In this document: one piece after another, positions 1-10,110 of the stretch
Layout: each line of letters opens with the position of its first letter
Numbering within the stretch: the first letter of the stretch is position 1
Assembly: GCA_963971535.1 (NCBI GenBank)
Contig: OZ020598.1
Span: forward strand, 87,316,185-87,380,184
DNA from: Notolepis coatsorum
Lineage: Eukaryota; Chordata; Actinopteri; Aulopiformes; Paralepididae
DNA: 64,000 bases
Direction of reading: 5' to 3'
Made by a program: the position numbers and the translations under genes
The notes under the pieces: model-generated
The model's input: the letters and a program-made list of their open reading frames with translations, nothing else
What the model was told of the DNA's origin: nothing
Databases searched by the model: none

Positions 1-134
1 AAGGGTCAATCCAGATGGAGTGTGACTGTGATATTATGACAAGAAGGTACTCCAATATTGTCTTTAAAGGGGCACTTCACCTAAAAAAAAAAAACAGATG
101 CTGATTAGTAAATGAGTCTGAACGTGGGGAACGG

Positions 135-279
135 GGGACATTGAATCCTTGTGTTGTGTTAATTACAGCCCAATTAAATGATAAGGCAGTAGCAACCCTA
201 TAAGACCCTCTATTGCAATTCTTTCATCCACATCATTTCGTGGAGCTGTAATTAACAAAACACAAGGATTCAACGTCCC
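135..279. repeat. Foldback (inverted-repeat) element
   Basis: Two 34-base arms (135-168 and 246-279) are inverted complements with only two mismatches. The left arm begins GGGACATTGAATCCTTG and the right arm ends CAAGGATTCAACGTCCC. The spacer is about 77 bp. This looks like a small non-autonomous DNA-transposon relic or foldback MITE. No target duplication was identified. The rest of 1-330 holds nothing recognisable. Confidence 0.6.
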
Positions 280-401
280 AGATGACATTACTGGTGGCCA
301 TATTCCAACTCATTTACACTCGATAACTAAATGAATGGGGGCAAAATAAATCTGCATTGTTTTCGGCAAGTGGCCCCAACAGGGTTATATAGTTTGAGAA
401 C

Positions 402-1273
402 CGGTGGGTGCCCTGTGGACAGCTGGTGGGAGTCCTGTGGACAGCTGGTGGGTGCTCTGTGGACAGCCGGTGGGTGCCCTGTGGACAGCTGGTGGGTGCC
501 CTGTGGACAGCTGGTGGGAGTCCTGTGGACAGCTGGTGGGTGCTCTGTGGACAGCTGGTGGGTGCCCTGTGGACAGCTGGTGGGAGCCCTGTGGACAGCT
601 GGTGGTGGGAGCCCTGTGGACAGCTGGTGGTGGGAGCCCTGTGGACAGCTGGTGGGAGCCCTGTGGACAGCTGGTGGTGGGAGCCCTGTGGACAGCTGGT
701 GGGAGCCCTGTGGACAGCTGGTGGGAGCCCTGTGGACAGCTGGTGGGTGCCCTGTGGACAGCTGGTGGGAGCCCTGTGGACAGCTGGTGGGAGCCCTGTG
801 GACAGCTGGTGGGTGACCTGTGGGTGGGTACCCTGTGGACAGCTGGTGGGTGACCTGTGGGTGGTGCCCTGTGGACAGCTGGTGGGTGCCCTGTGGACAG
901 CTGGTGGGTGCCCTGTGGGTGGGTGCCCTGTGGACAGCTGGTGGTGGGAGCCCTGTGGACAGTAGGTGGGTGCCCTGTGGACAGCTGGTGGGAGCCCTGT
1001 GGACAGCTGGTGGGAGCCCTGTGGACAGCTGGTGGGTGACCTGTAGACAGCTGGTGGGAGCCCTGTGGACAGCTGGTGGGTGACCTGTAGACAGCTGGTG
1101 GGAGCCCTGTGGACAGCTGGTGGGTGACCTGTAGACAGCTGGTGGGAGCCCTGTGGACAGCTGGTGGGTGACCTGTAGACAGCTGGTGGGAGCCCTGTGG
1201 ATAGCTGGTGGGTGCCCTATGGACAGCTGGTGGGTGCCCTGTGGACAGCTGGTGGGTGCCCTGTGGACAGCTG
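402..1273. repeat. Minisatellite, ~22-bp unit
   Basis: About 40 copies of a unit close to CCCTGTGGACAGCTGGTGGG plus two bases, with occasional 3-bp GGT additions and shortened units such as GACCTGTGGGTG. The unit lacks stop codons in most frames, so long open frames appear on both strands with repeated peptides such as STGHPPAVHRAP. These are by-products of the repeat and are not annotated as genes. Confidence 0.95.
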
Positions 1274-1621
1274 TGCTAGTCATCCAGGGTGCAGCCAGAG
1301 CAGGATACAACACAACGCGAAAGATCAAAGTCATCCCGACATGAAGCTCCTGTGTTTTTATAGCCAAGACTATGAATTAAACTAAAGTCGATTTGAACGC
1401 TCCCGCTGTGTGCCGGCTTACTTTGATCTTCAGAGTTCTGCGGGTTTTCATATGAGGTACTCATCCTCCCTCTGAGCAGTAAGTCTGTATGAGTGTCTCT
1501 CTCTCCCTGTCTCTCTCTCTCTCTATTGGTCTTTCTCGGTCCCTTTTGCTCATCATTCACTCACTCACACATAAACACTCTCTGTCATGGCTGTGACATC
1601 CAGCCTCTGTTTCTTGTTTGC
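1274..1621. other. Spacer between two tandem arrays, no gene seen
   Basis: Mixed sequence that becomes TC-rich from about 1495. No coding or transposon signature was recognised. Confidence 0.5.
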
Positions 1622-2516
1622 CTGTCTCTCTCTTGTGTTTCTCGCTCTTTCTTTCTCTCGTTTCTGTCTCTCTCCCTCTCTTGTTTCTCTGTCGGTCTCC
1701 CTCTTGTTTCTCTGTCTCTTCCTCTTGTTTCTCTGTCTGTCTGTCTCTCTCCCTCTTATTTCTCTGTCTGTCTCTTCCTCTCGTTTATCTGTCTCCCTCT
1801 TGTTTCTCTGTCTGTCTCCCTCTTGTTTGGCTGTCTGTCTCTCGTCCTCTTGTTTCTCTGTCTGTCTCCCTCTTGTTTCTCTGTCTGTCTCCCTCTTATT
1901 TCTCTGTCTGTCTCCCTCTTGTTTCTCTGTCTGTCTCCCTCTTATTTCTATGTCTGTCTCTCTCCCTCTTGTTTCTCTGTCTGTCTCTCCCTCTTGTTTC
2001 TTTCTCTGTCTGTTTCTCCCTCATGTTTCCCTGTTTGTCTGTCTCCCTCTTGTTTCTCTGTCTGTCTCTCCCTCATGTTTCTCTGTCTCTCCCTGTTGTT
2101 TCTCTGTCTGTCTCTCCCTCTCTTGTTATCTGTCTGTCTCTCCCTCATGTTTCTCTGTCTCTCCCTGTTGTTTCTCTGTCTGTCTCTCCCTCTTGTTTAT
2201 CTGTTTGCCAATCCCTCTTGTTTCTCTGTCTGTTTCTCCCTCTTGTTTCTCTGTCTGTTTCTCCCTCATGTTTCCCTGTTTGTCTGTCTCCCTCTTGTTT
2301 CTCTGTCTGTCTCTCCCTCATGTTTCTCTGTCTCTCCCTGTTGTTTCTCAGCTGTCTGTCTCTCCCTCTCTTGTTTCTCTGTTTGTCTCTCCCTCTCTTG
2401 TTTATCTGTTTGTCTCCCTCTTGTTTATCTGTCTGTCTCTCCCTCTTGTTTCTCTGTCTGTCTCTCCCTCTTCTTGTTTCTCTGTCTGTCTCTCCTTGTT
2501 TCTCTGTCTGTCTCAC
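1622..2516. repeat. Pyrimidine-rich minisatellite, ~20-24-bp unit
   Basis: Repeated units built from TCTGTCTGTCTC, CCTCTTGTTTC and CCTCATGTTTC, almost wholly pyrimidine on the plus strand. Unit length varies by multiples of the inner TCTG. Long open frames in several frames on both strands are composition artefacts (Leu/Ser/Cys/Val-rich on plus, Arg/Glu/Gln-rich on minus). A homopurine-homopyrimidine tract of nearly 900 bp could adopt triplex (H-DNA) structure; that is inference. Confidence 0.93.
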
Positions 2517-3519
2517 TGCCATCAGCGGTGACTGGTCAGTTCCGGACCGTTTACAACCGGACGTGTTCACTCATCAGAACGGCTTTGTCTTGTAACTCAA
2601 GACCCGACGCACTCACGCAATAGGTTGAGTGTGGTGACGATCGAAAGGCGGCAAATTCAACTTTCCAACAATGTATTGAATGATCGAGAAAAACGCAGCC
2701 CAGAGCCAACAGACTAGAGCAAAGTGCTGCGATGTGCACACGTCCCGTGCACGGGCCGTGACTGCCCGTATGAGGGCTGTCGAACATTAAGTTAAGAGGC
2801 TGCGGAAGTTGGCTAATGGGGCTAAGATGTATTTTTTTGGGGGAACAAATATTTATAGAGGGGTTAAAGGAATAAATAGGGGGGCTTGAGTCCCCCTAAA
2901 AATGGTCTGGTGATGCCACTGCGCACACACACGCATGCGCACACACATGCATGCAAATACACACACAGGCACACACACACACATTCACAATTTTATAATG
3001 GTTGGATGTTGTCGCCTCTTCTCTAAGAATGTGTTCAGGGGATTGAGAGATTAATGATGGTGTTCTATATCGCCACTCGATCCCCATAATGAAACAGAGC
3101 ATTAGCTCCAGTCGGCACCGCGGTGGAAAGCCCACATCATGCATGAAATCGGACCGCAGCGCTGCCGTGAGTCCGACCACACTCACTCCCATAGTGGCGG
3201 ACGCCCGGTATCCATCTTGACAGGAGGCTCTACGCTGTACGAGCATGCGTTTGACCTCTCGCTTTGTGTCGAGGAGTTGATGAGGCACAAAGTGGCACTC
3301 TTTCAATCAATAGTGAACTGAAGGCTGCATCTTAAGTTACACTATCTTGTGTTTGCCGGCTTAGATGATGTAGCTTAAAGTTGAGTGGAGCTTGGTGATT
3401 CACCTGAAGCTCAGTATTCAGAGACAACAAATCCTTCAAACAGATCAAGCACTGTGCCTATACACCCGTCCCTGGTACCCTGATGCTTCACTGGCCAAAC
3501 GTCTGTGATTAAAGAGAAC
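2517..3519. other. Unassigned intergenic stretch with a probable DNA-transposon end
   Basis: No gene recognised. Around 2878-2922 the minus strand reads CAGTGGCATCACCAGACCAT followed by a T/G-rich run, which resembles the terminus of a common fish DNA-transposon relic. The partner end was not found. A CA-rich patch lies at about 2923-2990. Confidence 0.4.
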
Positions 3520-4387
3520 ATATGATCGTTATTTCTTTTATTCGCTATTTCCATTCATAATCCATCCAGGAAGGCTGTGTAACCATAGGGAATGAGTCTG
3601 AGATCGCAAAGGTCCAATACCGCCACCTGGTGGTATGCGGCCGATGTTGCACTCCCTTTGAGACTCTGTGTATCTCTCCATGTGTCGATGAATGTCATCC
3701 GGGCGGACTTTTCGAGTAGCCTAGACCGATGGCTTTACCCGGTCACATTGAATCGTTTTCGAGACCCCCGATTCATTATGCTGTGGTGTCGTGACCCAAA
3801 TGGACATACGATCTAGCTGGCAATCAAATAATTGGAATATTCTTTTTGGAATCCCATCGGCCACAGGTAAGAGCAATCTAACATCAATTTCAGCTTGATT
3901 GTGCTTTGTTTTTATAGCATCGCCCTGATCAGCGTATGCTGTTGTACTAACGAATGCAGTTATTGACAATCAATTCATCAGAAACGAACCACCCCCCTTT
4001 CATGCATTCATGATGGAACATAATATACCGATCATATGCATTTGCATTTTTAATTGTAGCGTATATAGGGACGAAATTCCAATGGATTAAGTATAATATG
4101 CGTCACGGCCTATTACTAGCCTCCCAGGAATTACCCTAAACCGCTCTAAAACCATACTTATATTCATCACGGTATAAAACGGGAATGTATGGATGGAAAA
4201 AATATTCCCTTTTCACATCTTGAACGATAGATAGATACTCGATGTCAAATGGGCCATAGTATTGCATCCATAGCTATACTATTTATATAGTTATAGCCCT
4301 GCAAACAAAGTGAGTGACTCCCATGGTTTACAGCGGTGGCAGTAGCTACTACTGGATGAGGCTAATAGCTGGCAGTCAATGAGTTAA
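3520..4387. mobile_element. piggyBac-type MITE, left end missing
   Basis: From about 3522 the sequence parallels the complete family member at 16350-17289 read in reverse (GTTATTTCTTTTATTCGC, then GGGAATGAGTCTGAG), and it ends at AATGAG followed by TTAA at 4384-4387, the family terminus. It has the shared core around 3815-3860 (AATAATTGGAATATTCTTTT, then a GGTAAG). The left inverted repeat and TTAA are not present. Assignment to piggyBac rests on TTAA ends and the terminus sequence. Confidence 0.6.
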
Positions 4388-4468
4388 AGTGGTATGTGGT
4401 CCCGTTACGCTGCTCTGATTAAAGGTTATGTTAAAGTGGTATGTGATCCAGTTACGCTGCTCTGATTA
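4383..4468. repeat. Two-copy direct repeat, 47-bp period
   Basis: GTTAAAGTGGTATGTGRTCC followed by GTTACGCTGCTCTGATTA occurs at 4383-4421 and again at 4430-4468. It starts at the TTAA end of the preceding MITE, so it probably duplicated the flank after insertion. Confidence 0.75.
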
Positions 4469-4559
4469 CGTCCTCTTGAAGTTGACAGGCTTCAAATGTG
4501 AAAGTATATAATTTTTGAAAAAAAAATTATATAATGTTTTCTATGCAAAATAATTGTCT

Positions 4560-4712
4560 TCAAAGTAACTAGTAACTGATGGGTTCAAATAAATGTAGTG
4601 GAGTAAAAGTATAAAGTTCCCTAAAATGGAAATACTCACAAAGTGCAAGTAGCTCGAAAATGTACTTAAATACAGTACTTGAATAAAAATACTTAGTTAC
4701 TTTCCACCACTG
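4560..4712 (-). mobile_element. hAT-type MITE fragment (CAGTGGTGGAAAGTAACTAAG family)
   Basis: The minus strand starts at 4712 with CAGTGGTGGAAAGTAACTAA and continues through GTACTTGAG/ATTTTAT-type motifs and TAGTGGAGTAAAAGTATAAAG (plus-strand wording). This is a very abundant teleost short element with fixed internal motifs. The opposite end degenerates near 4530-4560. No target duplication was assigned. Confidence 0.7.
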
Positions 4713-5494
4713 CATATGGAGCTATGCTGAGCGTGCGGTATTCCTCCATATTTGAATCTCGCTGCCAATACCAGCACCTCTTAAAGACCGCGGTGTGCAG
4801 TTACATAGTCTTACACTGAAATCTCTATACTCTCTTAAGGAGGCCCACCAATGGGAAGGGGGGGGGGGGTTGATAAATGGATAATCAAGAAATATTTGTC
4901 TTAATTTAAAACCAAGGCTTGTGTTCAAAATCATGGGGTGCCCAAGGGGTTTGGGTGGTGAGGGGGAGGGAGAATGGGTTCGATGGTATTTATCTGCAAA
5001 GCCCCGCCCCTCTTTGGTTCCTGAATAATTCATTAATCTCCGTGGCCGTAGCCGCTGGTGAAAATTAAGATTAGCTACAATCTGATTGGCCATGCAACAC
5101 CGAAGCCCATGCAGTTCTTTGAGATTGTAAAGCAGTTCCCATTCCCATCAAAGACCTATATTTACTTTTTGGAAAGGACTCAAATATGTCTCCTTTAAGA
5201 AATGTCTTTATCTGCTTCGACGACTTAACACCTTTGTATTAAGCCAACATGTTTTTAGAAGTAGTTTATACGTCTCTCATTGAAAGTGTGCTGTCCTTTA
5301 ATATTACTACATAGTATGTGAATCTTAACAGTAAAAAGCCAGTTGGGGGTTCTGTTTGGGACCAGAGGACAATGAGGAGAGCTCTGTGTATCATAGAGGA
5401 ACCCTCACATCCCCTGTTCTCTAAGGTTCTGTGAGGCTGAAAGCTGGCAGGCACTACAGGATGCCTTTGGCAACAACGAATATATACAAGAAGT
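4713..5494. other. Unassigned intergenic stretch
   Basis: No gene, RNA or transposon signature recognised. It contains a G homopolymer at about 4858-4869. Confidence 0.5.
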
Positions 5495-5499
5495 AATTC

Positions 5500-5752
5500 A
5501 TTCCACGTGCAGTTATCTGTGTGGATGTGACTGCAGTGTTGTGTGGATATTAATGCAGTGCTGTGTGGATATTAACGCAGTGCTGTGTGGATGTGAATGC
5601 AGTGCTGTGTGGATGTGAATGCAGTGCTGTGTGGATATGAATGCAGTGCTGTGTGGATATTAATGCTGTATGGATGTGAATACAGTGCTGTATGGATGTG
5701 AATGCAGTGCTGTGTGAATATTAATGCAGTGCTGTGTGGATATTAATGCAGT
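5500..5752. repeat. Minisatellite, ~20-22-bp unit (left part)
   Basis: Units of GCAGTGCTGTGTGGATRTKAAT repeated about 11 times. The array resumes at 6768-6825 with the same unit after the hAT element at 5761-6759, so the two parts were one array before insertion. Confidence 0.9.
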
Positions 5753-6052
5753 GCTGTTTGCAGGGCCGCCTGGCAGAAATGCGAGGCCCTGTGCAAGATT
5801 TAAACGCGAGCCCCCCCCCCCCCCTAAAAGGTAAAAAAATTAAATAATAATAATAATATATATATATATATATATTTTCATACAGTCAACATATTCTTAA
5901 ATAATAGCGCTGCCCGAGGCTGGGCATGATACAGTCAACATATAGCAAGAGAGAGAGCGAGAGAGCGAGAGAGAGCTCCCGCTCTACAGTCAATATACAG
6001 TGTTATCGCTGCACAGACCCGGCAATGCCCCTGACCCTCCACCAGAGCAAGG

Positions 6053-6110
<58 letters not shown>

Positions 6111-6767
6111 CAACGGCGGGAATAGAATAGGTTGCATGAAAAACTCACCCTAACGCTAGTTACGCGTCCCTGCCTTTAGCTAATTGCTACTAGCCGACAT
6201 AGCTATAGCCTGACTGAAGGTTCTAACATGCAACAACTTTCATCTTCAGTCCATCTGCCGAACATCCTCTTCGTCTTGGCAAAGTTGGCATAACCATCAT
6301 ACTTGGTATTGATAACAAGCTTATGGCACACAGTGTTATTTCTTCTGCTCCATGCTGCTTTTCAAAAGACATCCACTCGCTCCTCTGGATAGCGCTGAAT
6401 AGATCCTGTACCTGGCTGACTGTAGCCCCTTCCCTCGTGGATCCGGGAAGAGCCCGGAACACTATTCTACAAACGTGTCTATCTGCAGAGCAGCAGAGCC
6501 GCAGAAACCGGAACACTATTCTACAAACGTCTAATGTGAAATATATAAGCATGTAAGCAAAACTAGATTTTAGGTCTGTGATGAAAAAGGGCCTCGCAGG
6601 AAGGGGGGCCTCGCAAAAAAATTTAAAACAAATAAAAACTAAATAAAAAAAAATTATAAAAAAATTATAATACAATTTATTTTTTATTTTTTGCGAGGCC
6701 CCCCTTCCCGCGAGGCCCTGTGCGACCGCACTGCTCGCACACCCCCTGAGGCGGCCCTGGCTGTTTG
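5753..6767. mobile_element. hAT-superfamily element with 8-bp target duplication
   Basis: The element spans 5761-6759 (999 bp). It begins CAGGGCCGCCT and ends AGGCGGCCCTG, an 11-bp perfect terminal inverted repeat of hAT type. It is flanked by a perfect 8-bp target duplication, GCTGTTTG, at 5753-5760 and 6760-6767. The body has poly-C at 5813-5824, an (AT)n tract, a (GA)n tract at about 6058-6109 and A/T-rich runs near 6620-6690. A minus-strand open frame (6223-6675) contains a stretch starting GATVSQVQDLFSAIQRSEW that could be leftover transposase or captured coding sequence; it matches nothing I can name. There is no intact transposase, so the copy is non-autonomous. Confidence 0.88.
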
Positions 6768-6825
6768 GATAATTAATGGAGTGTGGATATTAATGCAGTG
6801 CTGTGTGGATGTGAATGCATTTATC
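6768..6825. repeat. Minisatellite, right part
   Basis: Two to three further units of the array at 5500-5752, displaced by the hAT insertion. Confidence 0.8.
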
Positions 6826-7585
6826 CTGCTTCATTCTGAGATGTTCAATAACCTTCTCTCCACTATATTTTGTTACTGAATATCCTTGTGTTTTTGCACC
6901 GTGTTCTCTGTGATGTGCTGTGTTTTGTGAACTGTCGGTGGGCCAAAAACTATTTTCCAAAAAGGTGATATTGTATTGTAGAGAGTGAGACAGAGTAGAG
7001 ACGCAGGAGAGAAGGTTCTTTATTAACCTGTTAAACCCTAGCCTATTTTCTATAATCTAAGTAAATGGAAGATTACTCCACTTCTACAAGGACCATTTGC
7101 ATGTTCTTGGTATCTATCTATGAACCCCAGGGAATGTATTCCCAGTGTCAGAAATATTGTGTCTGTTACTATGCTTGAGTAAATTGTAATGAACTAAAGG
7201 AGAATATCAATTATTATTATTAACATTGACCAACAGTGAGAAAAAATCTAAGCAAATTAACAAAGGGCAGATGATTTACAGGGGCTTTTGTAGATACAGT
7301 ACTGAATTTTGCCATCCGGATACATGCAATATGAAATGTGAATATAGAATATAAGTCCTATAAATTACCGTATTATGGCCACGTCATACATCTATGGATC
7401 AGGCCAAATCCCTTCTTTCCAGTGGCAGGGTTAAATCTGGATTTAATACCACAAGGCGCCCGGTATAGGGCAGTGAATACTGTGAATGAAATCTACTGTA
7501 AGTACAGTTACTTTCGTATAATGTCCAGAGCTCCGCCATTTTTTACCCCCTATACGTTCACAGAAAGGTAAATAAATTATATATG
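6826..7585. other. Unassigned intergenic stretch
   Basis: No gene recognised. A single copy of GAGAGTGAGACAGAGTAGAG-type sequence through AGAAGGTTCTTTATT at about 6978-7025 matches the 62-bp unit of the minisatellite at 9727-10110, so it may be the ancestral or a transposed unit. Confidence 0.5.
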
Positions 7586-7785
7586 TTTTTTTTTTTTTTT
7601 TTTTTTTAGCATTTTTACAGCTTTTTTCCTGGTCAGACATGACCGACAGAGAGCAGGGAGAGGAAGATCGGGAGAAGATATGGGTGAAGGACATGCAGCA
7701 AATGTACGTCTGGGCTCAGGAGATGAACCCGGGCCGACCGCGTAGGTCTGCAGCGCAGTAACGTGGTGCGCCACTCGGGTGCCCC
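7586..7785 (-). mobile_element. tRNA-derived SINE with poly(A) tail
   Basis: On the minus strand the copy starts at 7785 with GGGGCACCCGAGTGGCGCAC, a tRNA-like head with an A-box-like GAGTGGCGCA and a degenerate B box GGGTTCATCTCC. An unrelated body of about 100 bp follows, then a run of about 22 A residues (7586-7607 as T on plus). This architecture is that of a pol III SINE. It is an old copy with a damaged B box. Confidence 0.72.
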
Positions 7786-8081
7786 GATATTATGTTGTAT
7801 TTTATGGCAATAATGTTGAGGTTTGTTCGACCCATGAGATAATCACGACATTCACGTCAATATTTCTGAGAAAGAAAATGGTTGGCCTTCCATTTGTCTG
7901 CGACTTGTGTGAGCTGGGTAGTGTAGTTTTATGAAATGTAGACGTCCATCGAAAGTCCTGGGTCTCCTCTTTCTTAGGACTACAACAATTTCATGACGGC
8001 TTCCTGTCCTCGTGTCTGAATCCTCCGGTTTCCAATGCAATGTGCAGAGATTTGTATTTAAGCATTGCATCATGCGCAGGA

Positions 8082-8186
8082 GTGTGTTATTAGAATTAGA
8101 GCATGCCTAGGGTTGGTTGTTAGGCCCGAGGCGCAGCACTGTCGTTAGACCCCCCCCCTAGGCATGCTCTAATTCTCATAACACAC
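8082..8186. repeat. Inverted repeat, 30-bp arms
   Basis: GTGTGTTATTAGAATTAGAG and following bases through GCATGCCTAGG (about 8080-8110) are complemented by CCTAGGCATGCTCTAATTCT and ATAACACAC (about 8157-8186), with one mismatch in 30. The same GTGTGTTATTGGAATGATTG theme recurs beside each unit of the hairpin array downstream, so it is probably part of the same composite repeat. Confidence 0.7.
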
Positions 8187-8369
8187 GACTACAAGTGATG
8201 TAATGGCTTTTATACAATTGGCGCATTCATCCAACCTTATTGCTATACAATAAACACACATTAATTGAAGATTTATTGACAAAACCATCCGCAGAAAAAG
8301 AGAAGTTGCCTCCGTGTGTAGAAGCAGCTCGGAGGTGCGCTGTTTCAAAGCATGCCATCTAAGAATGAA

Positions 8370-9150
8370 GTGAGGGTGTGTTATTGGAATGATTGATTGA
8401 TTGATTGATTGAACATTTTGTTAATGTCTGCCTTGTTTCGAACTGGTTATGCTTTGGCCCTCTTTCGAAGTCGGTTATGCTTAGAGTTTGGAATCAGGGC
8501 TGGTGGTCTATCGCCCTGCTCTAAAGATAAACTCTAAGCATAACCGACTTCGAAAGAGGGCCAAAGCATAACCAGTTTGAAACAACAAGGCTTCAAAGCG
8601 TGCCGTCTAACAGTGAAGTGAGCGTGTGTTATTGGAATGATTGATTGATTGATTGAAAATTGTATTAATGTCCGCCTTTTTTCGAACTGGTTATGCTTTG
8701 GCCCTCTTTCGAAGTCGGTTATGCTTAGAGTTTGGAATCAGGGCTGGTGGTCTATCGCCCTGCTCTAAAGATAAACTCTAAGCATAACCAACTTCGAAAG
8801 AGGGCCAAAGCATAACCAGTTTGAAACAACAAGGCTTCAAAGCGTGCCGTCTAACAGTGAAGTGAGCGTGTGTTATTGGAATGATTGATTGATTGATTGA
8901 AAATTGTATTGATGTCCGCCTTGTTTCGAACTGGTTATGCTTTGGCCCTCTTTCGAAGTCGGTTATGCTTAGAGTTTGGAATCAGGGCTGGTGGTCTATC
9001 GCCCTGCTCTAAAGATAAACTCTAAGCATAACCGACTTCGAAAGAGGGCCAAAGCATAACCAGTTTGAAACAACAAGGCTTCAAAGCATGCCGTCTAACA
9101 GTGAAGTGAGCGTGTGTTATTGGATTGATTGATTGATTGATTGAACATTT
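8370..9150. repeat. Three tandem 244-bp units, each with a long hairpin
   Basis: Landmark AACTGGTTATGCTTTGGCCC recurs at 8441, 8685 and 8929, an exact 244-bp period. In unit 1, bases 8441-8489 and 8529-8577 are perfect inverted complements (49 bp) around a 39-bp loop that itself contains AGGGC/GCCCT. Units 2 and 3 keep the arms; unit 2 has one change (AACCAACTTCG). Units are separated by GTGTGTTATTGGAATGATTG and (GATT)n. A transcript on either strand would fold into long near-perfect hairpins. No open frame or known family recognised. Confidence 0.9.
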
Positions 9151-9726
9151 TATTAACAGTGAAATGAGAGTGTCCTTTTGACGAATGGCATCTAACAACA
9201 CACTTCGCACAATTTATATTTTGTTTAACAATGAGTCATGACCAACCAATTACATAATCCAACATTGTGTAAGCAACTAACACATTCCACGTGACAGAAT
9301 AGTTTTTGAATGAGTCGTTGACGCTATCAATACATCCATTCATAAAGATTATTGTCCGCCATCTTGGTTTCATTCCTAAAACCACGAACGGCGGAGTGAT
9401 TGTAATTTGGTTGTGGACGGGTTCTGGGATCACGAGTGTGTGTTATGATAAATAACAACGTCTAACTTGACTGTTTCAGCCAATCAGAATCGAGAAATTT
9501 GCATGCCATTGTATAAAAGCTCATATTTCGCTAATAACACTTAAAATCATTGCTAAACAAACGTAGTGCTGAAAATATACACTTTGACTGCTGTTTTGAT
9601 AGGGTTAGGATCTTTACTCTTGGCTACATTTGAAAAAGAAACACAACATCACTTAATATGGACTGTATTGATCTATTTGTGACGTGAAATAAATCTTGGC
9701 CTGGTACCGGGCCGATCGGGCTTAAG
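9151..9726. other. Unassigned flank of the hairpin array
   Basis: No coding signature. GTGTGTTATGATAAATAAC at about 9438-9456 resembles the GTGTGTTATT border motif of the upstream composite and may mark its right edge. Confidence 0.4.
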
Positions 9727-10110
9727 AGGTTAAGAGAGTAGGAAGGCTTAGAGGGAGGCAGAGTAGGAGATGCAGGAGAGAAGGTTGTTTATTGAGACAG
9801 TAGGAAGGCTGAGAGGGAGACAGAGTAGGAGATGCAGGAGAGAAGGTTGTTTATTGAGACAGTAGGAAGGCTGAGAGGGAGGCAGAGTAGGAGACGCAGT
9901 AGAGACGTTTCTTTATTGAGGCAGTAGGAAGGCTGAGAGGGAGACAGAGTAGGAGATGCAGGAGAGAAGGTTGTTTATTGAGACAGTAGGAAGGCTGAGA
10001 GGGAGGCAGAGTAGGAGACGCAGTAGAGACGTTTCTTTATTGAGGCAGTAGGAAGGCTGAGAGGGAGACAGAGTAGGGGACACAGGAGAGATGGTTCTGG
10101 CAGGATCTGA
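9727..10110. repeat. Minisatellite, 62-bp unit
   Basis: About six units containing AGTAGGAAGGCTGAGAGGGA, CAGAGTAGGAGAYGCAG and a TTTATTGAGRCAGT junction, in two alternating variants (GAGAAGGTTGTTTATTGAGA and GAGACGTTTCTTTATTGAGG). The alternation suggests a higher-order two-unit repeat in part of the array. Confidence 0.9.

Noticed and set aside
327..1367. Long minus-strand open frame (346 codons) with repeated STGHPPAVHRAP-like peptides
   Set aside because: It is the translation of a 22-bp minisatellite that is open in several frames on both strands; no start context, no non-repeat domain.
1493..2623. Long plus-strand frames rich in Leu, Ser and Cys (up to 376 codons), resembling membrane proteins
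   Set aside because: All three plus frames are open through the pyrimidine array, so the hydrophobicity is a composition effect.
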